From assembly GCA_021157815.1 (NCBI GenBank), contig JAGGVT010000009.1, positions 1 through 13,668 on the forward strand: 13,668 bases of DNA, read 5' to 3'. This DNA is from a bacterium (lineage in GTDB: Bacteria > JAJVIF01 > JAGGVT01). Position 1 is the stretch's first letter, and each line of letters opens with the position of its first letter. A program made the translations under genes and the position numbers. The notes beneath the pieces are model-generated. The model ran no database searches, was not told the DNA's origin, and was given only the letters and a program-made list of their open reading frames with translations. Shown piece after piece: positions 7,503 through 13,668 of this stretch.

Positions 7503-9589
7503 TGCGAAATCAGAATATTATTAAGGTCATTCTTCTTATAATCTGTTTTTCCTTTTCGGTCGGATGCTCAGGTGGGAAATCGCCTCTTGAACCGGTGATA
7601 AATCCTGAATTCAACAGTTTTAAAGATATACCTTTAGTTGAATTATCCGAATCCAATAATACAGCCGATGCTCCTGGGTTAATGGGCATTTATGAATTTA
7701 GCCTGGACACAAACAGCATGATTGCCGAATTGACATCAGCAAGGATGTCATCCATCGGTGAAAGCTATATTGTAAACGGGATCAGTTACTTCACAATAGC
7801 GCCATGTCCGGACTGTTTGAAGGTCAATTCGTTATCAATGACAGGTGAAGGATTCATCCAGATTACTTTCGGAATTCGTCACCCCTTCAAACCAGGAGAG
7901 CCACTAAAACCACCTACTGCTGTAAACCGGCTCGATCTCGATATTTTCGATGTCGCAATGGTAACTCATCCAACCAATAAAACACCACAAACCTACAATC
8001 TTACCGAAATATCTGCATATTCAAATGTGATTACAGCAAATGCAGGATACACGACCGAACTGGCGAATGTAATTGGTGATCAGGCAGCATTGCCTTTCGT
8101 ATTAGTAATAGATGACAGCATAACGGGAGTGAGCACATTCAATAAATTCGCGATGGGTGATGAATCGGAGTTTGATGTCACATTCACAGTAACACAGAAA
8201 ACATATTTTACTCTCTATTTGACTATGGGATACGGTGCCAGTGCGAAAAAAGCTCAAAGATTGAATCCGAGCTATTTTAATCCAGAATTCAATCGTAAAA
8301 GTGCCTGGAAAGTGGATGTAACTCCACCCAATGGCAGCAATCCACCTGTGATTGGAAACACATGGAATAATTCAGATACAACCACTCTTTATCCTGTTAC
8401 CGTTAAAGTATATGACTGGCAGGTAGGAGCAAACGTTAATCCGGCTCTTACAAATCCTACCGATATCTACGCTGCATCGGGAGTAGCTAAAGTCAGCCTT
8501 GAGATACCGGGAATGCATGACGCATTAATTGAATCAACCAGTCCCACAACCGGTACTGGTATTCCCGCAAACCCGCTTATCTATACGCTATCATTAGCTA
8601 ATGAAAATGCTCTACCGGAAGGTCAATATACAGGGATTGTTAAGGTTACTGATGAAAGGGTTCCGGGACAATCAGTTATCGGTGGCGAAACTGACACTCT
8701 GGTAACAACTCCAGACGGAGTAACATTGGAATGGAAAAACATTCCTGAGTTTGCTACATATCAGGTTTTCACCGCAACAGTAACAAGCACTGCAACCGGA
8801 AATCTTATCTGGGCAAAACGCGCCGGAGGGTCAGGTGATGATTATGGCTATGGAATCACCACACTTTCTGACAATTCGACAGTCATTACTGGATGGTTTG
8901 CTGGCACAAGCACATTTGGTCAGGACGAACCAAACCAGACAACCCTCATTTCCGCTGGAGATCCTGAAATCTTCATCGCGCGATTTTATACTGATGGTAC
9001 ACTTGCATGGGCTAAAAGCGCAGGTGGGGTAGCTACTGATGGCGGCTTAGCAATCACTACGCTTTCGGACAATTCGTCAGTTGTGGCTGGACATTTTTCA
9101 GGCTCAGCTACATTTGGTCTGGGTGAGCTAAACGAGACAATCATGATTTCCGATGGCAATTCTGATATCTTTGTTGCGCGATTCGATCTGAATGGAATGC
9201 TTTTGTGGGCAAAAAGAGCTGGAGGGACAGGTGCCGATTATGGTAGAAAAGTTACAATGCTTTCGGACGATTCGACAATTTTGACCGGGTGGTTTGCTGG
9301 TACAATCACATTCGGACTTGGCGAACCGAACGAGACAATCCTGATTTCCGCTGGTGGCGATGATATATTTATCGCACGGTATAATCCGAATGGAACACTC
9401 ACGTGGGCTAAACGCGCTGGAGGGACAAGTGATAATTCTGCTTATGCAATCACCACACTTTCGGACAATTCGACAGTCCTGACCGGATGGTTTGAAGGCA
9501 CAATCATTTTTGGTGAGGGTGAATCCAACGAGACCATTCTAAATTCTGCAGGACTCAGGGATATTTTTATTGCCAGGTTTGAGCCATAG
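7502..9589 (+). CDS. Lipoprotein with C-terminal SBBP-type beta-propeller repeats
   Basis: This is a 695-residue surface or periplasmic lipoprotein. The signal peptide ends in lipobox SVGC (Cys22) and is followed by GGKSP. Residues about 58-270 form a beta-rich module starting GIYEFSLDTNS, which matches GAWQVTLDVDS of the M23 lipoprotein. A CPDC motif lies at about 102-105. Residues about 286-385 form a second beta domain (VKVYDWQ ... PEGQYTGIVKVTD) that also has a counterpart in the M23 protein. Residues 435-695 are four repeats of WAKRAGG-type sequence resembling the SBBP beta-propeller family. The ATG overlaps the preceding stop by one base and has GGAG at 7491-7494, seven bases upstream. 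Its position in a sigma/CHAT operon suggests an envelope sensor or an exported target. No enzymatic motif is visible. Confidence 0.85.
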   Translation: MRNQNIIKVILLIICFSFSVGCSGGKSPLEPVINPEFNSFKDIPLVELSESNNTADAPGLMGIYEFSLDTNSMIAELTSARMSSIGESYIVNGISYFTIAPCPDCLKVNSLSMTGEGFIQITFGIRHPFKPGEPLKPPTAVNRLDLDIFDVAMVTHPTNKTPQTYNLTEISAYSNVITANAGYTTELANVIGDQAALPFVLVIDDSITGVSTFNKFAMGDESEFDVTFTVTQKTYFTLYLTMGYGASAKKAQRLNPSYFNPEFNRKSAWKVDVTPPNGSNPPVIGNTWNNSDTTTLYPVTVKVYDWQVGANVNPALTNPTDIYAASGVAKVSLEIPGMHDALIESTSPTTGTGIPANPLIYTLSLANENALPEGQYTGIVKVTDERVPGQSVIGGETDTLVTTPDGVTLEWKNIPEFATYQVFTATVTSTATGNLIWAKRAGGSGDDYGYGITTLSDNSTVITGWFAGTSTFGQDEPNQTTLISAGDPEIFIARFYTDGTLAWAKSAGGVATDGGLAITTLSDNSSVVAGHFSGSATFGLGELNETIMISDGNSDIFVARFDLNGMLLWAKRAGGTGADYGRKVTMLSDDSTILTGWFAGTITFGLGEPNETILISAGGDDIFIARYNPNGTLTWAKRAGGTSDNSAYAITTLSDNSTVLTGWFEGTIIFGEGESNETILNSAGLRDIFIARFEP
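8804..9589 (+). repeat. Four 198-base coding repeats (66 residues each)
   Basis: Repeats start at residues 435, 501, 567 and 633 with no length variation. Each reads LxWAKxAGG, TxLSDxS, VxxGxFxGxxxFG, then a DIFIARF-like motif. The last copy ends exactly at the stop codon. Near-identical DNA phrases recur, such as ctttcggacaattcgaca. They resemble SBBP propeller blades. Confidence 0.85.
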
Positions 9590-9687
9590 GCTTCACATAA
9601 ATTCTGCAACAATCGTGGTGGTCAGCTATCTCAATTCGTTTAGATAAATAATTGCATCCTAATTGTGAAAAGGTCACGAGACAAAAT

Positions 9688-12600
9688 ATGGATAAACAAA
9701 TCTTTGAAATAGAAACAAAAATAAAAGCTCTAATAGATGCGGGGAAATTCGATGAAACTTATTCTCTTTCTGATGAACTTCTAGGTCTAAGTCTAAAGTA
9801 CTATGGGGAAAAAAGTCTGAAGTATGCAAATCTATTACCTTTGATTATAACTGTACTTAATTTTAAAGGCGACTTTATTAAATCTGAGAAATTGGCAATG
9901 CAGTGTTTAGAAATAACCGAAATTCATATGGGTAAAAACAGTGAACTTTATATCGATCGTCTAAATACTCTCATATCAGTTTATCATAAAATTGGGAAAT
10001 ATTTCGAAGCAATAGAATTATCAAAAAAAGCGATAAGTTCTTCCCAAAAATTACTTGGAGAAGAGAATCAATACTATGCTCGCAGCTTAATGGGATTGGC
10101 AGGTGTGTATTATTTAATTGGCTTATTTGATAAGGCAGAACCATTAATGGTAAAGGCTTATAACATTTACCAGCAAGTTTTGGGTGATGAGAATCTTACA
10201 TGCGCTGGAGCAGTGAATAACCTGGCTATTCTCTACCACGCAATGGGCAATTATTCAGTAGCAAAGAAAATGCATTATAAAGGAATGGAGTTGATTAATA
10301 AACTAGTGGGTGAAAAACACCCATTTTATGCACAAAGGTTGAATAACCTGGCAAATTTATGTTTGGCAACTGGTGAATATTCTACTGCAAAAGCATTATA
10401 CGAGAAAGCAGTGTCGATTACAAAATCAATGGAGGGAAAAACATTCAATTATGCTTTTTATGGATTTAATTTAGCAGCCTATTACATTAGTCATGATGAT
10501 GCAAATAAAGCAAAGCCGCTTTTGTTTGAGACACTAGAAATTCTCAAAAATTCATGGGGAGAGCAGCATCCATCCTATGCAATGCAGTTAATTGACGTTG
10601 GGAATATGTATTTAAATCTAGGCAAATATGATGAGGCAGGAAGTATATATAAGCAATCAATAGCTATTTGGGAAACCTCTATAAGTTGTAATAATTACTA
10701 TTATGCATTTGGATTAAACAAGCTAGCAAATATATTTTATATAATGGGTGAATTTGAGAAATCATCTGAATTAGTAAGCAAAGTTATACATATCTACAGC
10801 GAAGTTTTAGGAAAATCTCATCCAGAATATTCCGAAGTGCTTGTTTTACAGTCATTAATTTCGGCTTTTACAAACCATGAAATTATCGCTTTAGAATCCT
10901 TAAATGATGCATCTTTAATTCAAGATGAGATGATTATGCAAATTCTATCGACAGGATCCGAATCTCAAAAATTGGATTTTATAAAAAAAATCCAACCAAG
11001 TATCGACATTCATCTTTCCCTTGTCATTAAACATTTCACTGATTCCCTCAAAGTATTTCGAGAAACACTTGATCTAGTCCTCCGTCGAAAGGCAATCACT
11101 GCTGAAGCGCTTGCAGCGCAACGTGATGCTGTTTACAGTGGGAAATATCCGGAGCTGGTAGAAAAACTACATGATTTGACAATTCTGCGAACTCAAATTG
11201 CGATGAAGGAATTAAAAGGTCCTACTTCTGAAGAGAAAGAATATCATGACAAACTTATCTCCGAATGGAAGGAGAAAAGAGATAATCTTGAATCGGAACT
11301 GGCGCGTCAAATTCCCGAGATGAACTTAGAGGAAAGGCTTAGACAGGCTGACCGAAAAGCGGTCGCAAAAGTTTTACCAAAAGATTCAGTTCTTGTGGAG
11401 TTTGTGAAATTCAACGAGTACGATTTCAAAGCAATCCCTGCAAAAGGCGAAAAACATTGGAAACCAGCACGATATCTGGCTTTTGTTCTGCCATCCGGTG
11501 ATCCTGATAATATACGCATGATTGATCTGGGTGAGGCTGAAGCGATTGATAAACTTATTGATAACTTCCGTGCTTCTGTTCTAAGCGATTTTGATGTGCC
11601 GGAACGATCTGCAACAACTGTCAAGAGTAATATTAAAAAACCTGACAATGATACTGGCAAAACTTTACGGAAAGCTGTTTTCGATAAAATCGAAGATGGC
11701 ATAAAAGGTTACAGCAAAATCTTTATCGCTCCTGATGGCAACTTAAGCCGTCTACCGTTCGAAGTCCTTCCAACAAGCGATGGCAGGTATCTTATCGATG
11801 ATTATAATATCAGCTATCTTTCTGTTGGGCGCGATATGTTACGATTCGAAAGACAATCCAGTGGCTCACCTGTTGCAGCATTAGTTGTTGCTGACCCGAA
11901 CTTCGACATGGGCAGAGATATGTCATTAGAACCGGGAGAACCAGAGACAGAATTCAGTTTTGCAAAAGGATGGCGAAAATCACGAGACTTCGACCGCACA
12001 TCTCTAAAATTCGACCGCCTTCCAGGAACTCGACCGGAAAGCGATAAAGTATCGGATCTTCTGAAAACAAAATCCTGGCTGGATAATGAAGTGCTTGAGA
12101 GTAAACTGAAAGCAGTTCATTCACCGTATATAATGCATCTCGCCACGCATGGATTTTTCCTGGAAGATCAGAGAATCAATCTGGAGAAGGAATCAGGCCA
12201 ACGCTACGAAAATCCTCTTTTACGATCTGGACTTGCATTGGCTGGGGCAAATACATTCATCAAAGGTGGAACTCTCCCTGACGAAGCCGAGGATGGCATT
12301 CTAACCGCTGAGGATGTTTCAGGACTCGACCTTACCGAAACAGAAATGGTTGTTCTATCAGCCTGCGATACCGGACTTGGTGAAATTCGCACCGGTGAAG
12401 GTGTATTCGGACTCCGTCGCTCATTCATGCTTGCTGGCGCTAAAACACTGGTGATGAGCCTATGGAAAATCCCTGACCTTGCAACCCCAATCCTCATGGA
12501 ACGATTCTATGAAAACCTGATAAATCGAAAAATGGGCAGAGCTGAATCCTTAAGAGATGCTCAAATTCATACGCGTGATATCACTCTTGGTGAAGTTAAA

Positions 12601-12774
12601 AAGAAATGGCTTACCGATGAAATGATTGGCAAACTATCCGCTGGTAATGAAGCGTTTAAGCGTGATTTGATAGAGTTGACAGAACAACCAGATGACCACA
12701 CTCCATTCAAAGCCCCAATCTACTGGGGAGCCTTTATTTGCCAAGGTGATCCAAGGCCGATTAAAATGAAATAA
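9688..12774 (+). CDS. TPR-CHAT domain protein (caspase-like protease)
   Basis: The protein is 1028 residues from ATG 9688. A TTG at 9652 would add 12 residues, but the ATG opens directly into the first helix, so it is preferred. Neither start has a strong ribosome site. Residues 1-395 are about nine 42-residue TPRs of the kinesin-light-chain type (G(E/D)xHPxYAxxLNNLAxLY). Residues 400-620 are a helical linker with the conserved ETLDLVLRRKA and IPEMNLEERLRQADRKAV motifs of the large TPR-CHAT family. The CHAT domain spans about 655-1018, with HLATHGFF (H821) and LSACDTGLG (C893). Both members of the catalytic His/Cys pair are present. CHAT enzymes are caspase-like cysteine proteases; TPRs bind a partner or substrate. 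It lies 98 bases after the lipoprotein gene with no obvious promoter, so it is probably the last gene of the sigma operon. GC content jumps near 11040, between TPR and linker. Confidence 0.92.
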   Translation: MDKQIFEIETKIKALIDAGKFDETYSLSDELLGLSLKYYGEKSLKYANLLPLIITVLNFKGDFIKSEKLAMQCLEITEIHMGKNSELYIDRLNTLISVYHKIGKYFEAIELSKKAISSSQKLLGEENQYYARSLMGLAGVYYLIGLFDKAEPLMVKAYNIYQQVLGDENLTCAGAVNNLAILYHAMGNYSVAKKMHYKGMELINKLVGEKHPFYAQRLNNLANLCLATGEYSTAKALYEKAVSITKSMEGKTFNYAFYGFNLAAYYISHDDANKAKPLLFETLEILKNSWGEQHPSYAMQLIDVGNMYLNLGKYDEAGSIYKQSIAIWETSISCNNYYYAFGLNKLANIFYIMGEFEKSSELVSKVIHIYSEVLGKSHPEYSEVLVLQSLISAFTNHEIIALESLNDASLIQDEMIMQILSTGSESQKLDFIKKIQPSIDIHLSLVIKHFTDSLKVFRETLDLVLRRKAITAEALAAQRDAVYSGKYPELVEKLHDLTILRTQIAMKELKGPTSEEKEYHDKLISEWKEKRDNLESELARQIPEMNLEERLRQADRKAVAKVLPKDSVLVEFVKFNEYDFKAIPAKGEKHWKPARYLAFVLPSGDPDNIRMIDLGEAEAIDKLIDNFRASVLSDFDVPERSATTVKSNIKKPDNDTGKTLRKAVFDKIEDGIKGYSKIFIAPDGNLSRLPFEVLPTSDGRYLIDDYNISYLSVGRDMLRFERQSSGSPVAALVVADPNFDMGRDMSLEPGEPETEFSFAKGWRKSRDFDRTSLKFDRLPGTRPESDKVSDLLKTKSWLDNEVLESKLKAVHSPYIMHLATHGFFLEDQRINLEKESGQRYENPLLRSGLALAGANTFIKGGTLPDEAEDGILTAEDVSGLDLTETEMVVLSACDTGLGEIRTGEGVFGLRRSFMLAGAKTLVMSLWKIPDLATPILMERFYENLINRKMGRAESLRDAQIHTRDITLGEVKKKWLTDEMIGKLSAGNEAFKRDLIELTEQPDDHTPFKAPIYWGAFICQGDPRPIKMK

Positions 12775-12950
12775 TTGTTTAAATCTGCCATTTGTCTTTG
12801 CATATAATACGTTTTGTAATTTTTATTTTTTTTACACACAAGGGGTTAAAACCTCAATAATATCCCCATCCTATGTTGCCAGCTATACCCTACCCGTCCA
12901 GCATTGATTTCCTGAGCTAAAATACTAATAAGATAGAACACGGTATAAGC

Positions 12951-12967
12951 ATCAGGAATGTCCTGAT
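12951..12967. repeat. Inverted repeat with 7-base arms
   Basis: ATCAGGA and TCCTGAT flank a 3-base spacer. The spacing fits a dimeric repressor site better than a terminator, since no T-run follows. Function is unknown. Confidence 0.35.
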
Positions 12968-13085
12968 TCATTTAAGATTGCGTTCTAAGAGTATGGAATT
13001 TCCAGATGGAGAATAACTTCTCAGTTTTTCGCATGATTTTATTCGTTTAATAAGCCATCCCGATTTGCTCATTATTCCACTGATT

Positions 13086-13119
13086 CAATTGTCTGGAATT
13101 ACCTGTTTCCGGACAATTG
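13086..13119. repeat. Long inverted repeat, 13-base arms, 8-base loop
   Basis: The arms at 13086-13098 and 13107-13119 pair with a single T.G wobble and could extend two more pairs. No T-run follows, so it is unlikely to be a plain terminator. It lies about 60 bases upstream of the ardC promoter. Possible roles are a regulatory or attachment site, or a structured single-strand element. Confidence 0.5.
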
Positions 13120-13176
13120 GAGTTCCGAAAGTTGAATTCAAAAGATATACCTGAGGAAAAAACTTTAAATTAGTTC

Positions 13177-13206
13177 TTGACAACACCGGACTATAACGGT
13201 TATAAT
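13177..13206 (+). promoter_or_regulatory. Perfect-consensus promoter for the ardC-like gene
   Basis: TTGACA (13177-13182) and TATAAT (13201-13206) both match consensus, with an 18-base spacer. Transcription would begin near 13213, about 50 bases before the ATG. Such a strong promoter suits a gene needed quickly after element entry, as with antirestriction genes. Confidence 0.8.
13192..13204. promoter_or_regulatory. Palindrome TATAAC-G-GTTATA overlapping the -10 box
   Basis: Perfect 6-base arms flank a single G, and the right arm covers the first four bases of the -10 hexamer. This is a good candidate operator for keeping the consensus promoter repressed. The repressor is not in the window, as far as I can see. 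Confidence 0.5.
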
Positions 13207-13265
13207 GGACATGGTCGAAAACTGAATATTTTACCTAACACACATCTTTACAGGGAGTCAAGAGC

Positions 13266-13668
13266 ATGAAACCTAACACAAAGAATGCTCTATATGAGCA
13301 AGTCACCAGTCAGATTATATCTGAGCTGGAGCAAGGCAAAATCCCATGGGTTAAGTCCTGGGTAATGGGAACTCCACCATCAAACCTGATATCCGGGAAA
13401 CCGTATCAGGGTATCAATCATGTTTTATTAAGCATGACAGATTTTGAAAGTCCCTATTTCCTGACATTCAAACAGGCTAAACAGCTTGGCGGGTATGTCA
13501 GAAAAGGTGAAAAGGGTTACCGGGTTATTTACTGGAAAATCAACAAGCTGGTAAAAACTGATCCGGTAACACTTGAGGAAACCGAAAGGAAAATACCACT
13601 ACTGAGAGCATACTGGGTATTTAACGTTTCGCAATGTGAAAATATCCCAGCTGACAAGATCCCGGTTA
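13266..13668 (+). CDS. ardC: ArdC-like antirestriction protein, N-terminal part (cut by window edge)
   Basis: The first 134 codons are present and the gene continues past the edge. It matches the ArdC N-terminal single-stranded-DNA-binding domain (DUF1738): YEQVTSQIISELEQGKIPWVKSW, then SGKPYQGINHVLL, then FLTFKQAKQLGGYVRKGEKG, then YWVFNVSQCENIP. In the full-length family a zincin-type metallopeptidase domain normally follows, but it lies outside the window. ArdC proteins are carried by plasmids and integrative elements and protect incoming DNA from restriction. The start ATG has AGGGAG at 13252-13257, eight bases upstream, and the consensus promoter at 13177-13206. The gene suggests mobile-element DNA to the right. 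Confidence 0.88.
   Translation, partial: MKPNTKNALYEQVTSQIISELEQGKIPWVKSWVMGTPPSNLISGKPYQGINHVLLSMTDFESPYFLTFKQAKQLGGYVRKGEKGYRVIYWKINKLVKTDPVTLEETERKIPLLRAYWVFNVSQCENIPADKIPV

Larger units (their letters stand above)
12775..13265. other. 490-base non-coding stretch between the CHAT gene and ardC
   Basis: I see no convincing gene here. A T-rich tract at about 12817-12833 may help to end the CHAT transcript, but it has no clear stem before it. Three inverted repeats (12951-12967, 13086-13119, 13192-13204) and a 10-base palindrome TTGAATTCAA (13132-13141) precede a strong rightward promoter. The longest antisense frame is 41 codons (12971 to 12846), without a ribosome site. Confidence 0.7.

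Noticed and set aside
9540-9608. 11-base direct repeat TAAATTCTGCA at 9540 and 9598, as a possible target-site duplication
   Set aside because: There is nothing element-like between the copies, only 47 bases including the gene end.
9688-12774. Csx29 of a type III-E CRISPR system
   Set aside because: No Cas7-11/gRAMP, Cas1/Cas2 or CRISPR array is in the window. The TPR-CHAT architecture is widespread outside CRISPR loci.
12817-12860. Rho-independent terminator after the CHAT gene
   Set aside because: A long T-rich tract is present, but no GC-containing stem precedes it.

Overview
The window looks like part of the chromosome, or a large element, of an uncultured Gram-negative bacterium. It carries two lipoproteins with typical lipoboxes, large secreted repeat proteins, an ECF-type sigma factor and a TPR-CHAT protease. 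Base composition is moderately AT-rich, and the sequence does not allow a confident phylum assignment. The right edge carries an ArdC-like antirestriction gene and the left edge ends in a possible gene tail, so plasmid or integrative-element material may flank the core. That flanking context is inference.

Layout. Positions 1-735 hold a possible tail of an upstream gene and a small unrecognised gene (229-549). A hairpin with a T-run at 784-806 closes a leftward two-gene operon. This operon is a membrane protein with a C-terminal double zinc ribbon (5901 to 4828), then, 23 bases on, a 1318-residue lipoprotein (4804 to 848). The lipoprotein has an N-terminal beta module, two PKD/cadherin-like domains, five FN3-like repeats, LGFP-type repeats and an intact M23 peptidase domain. 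The spacer 5902-6088 is divergent. It contains a good sigma-70-type promoter for the rightward genes, with a perfect 12-base palindrome over its -10 box.

The rightward cluster runs from an ECF sigma factor (6089-6622, TTG start) to an orphan 295-residue cytoplasmic protein (6615-7502), a lipoprotein ending in four 66-residue beta-propeller-type repeats (7502-9589), and a TPR-CHAT protein with an intact His/Cys pair (9688-12774). The first three overlap by 8 and 1 bases; the fourth follows after 98 bases. A 490-base non-coding stretch with three inverted repeats follows. It ends in a perfect-consensus promoter driving an ardC-like gene that runs off the right edge.

Working model (inference): the sigma factor, the orphan protein and the CHAT protease form a regulatory cascade in which proteolysis could control sigma activity. 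The two lipoproteins, one from each divergent operon, share an N-terminal module and may be the envelope-side components. The M23 peptidase would be the cell-wall-active output.
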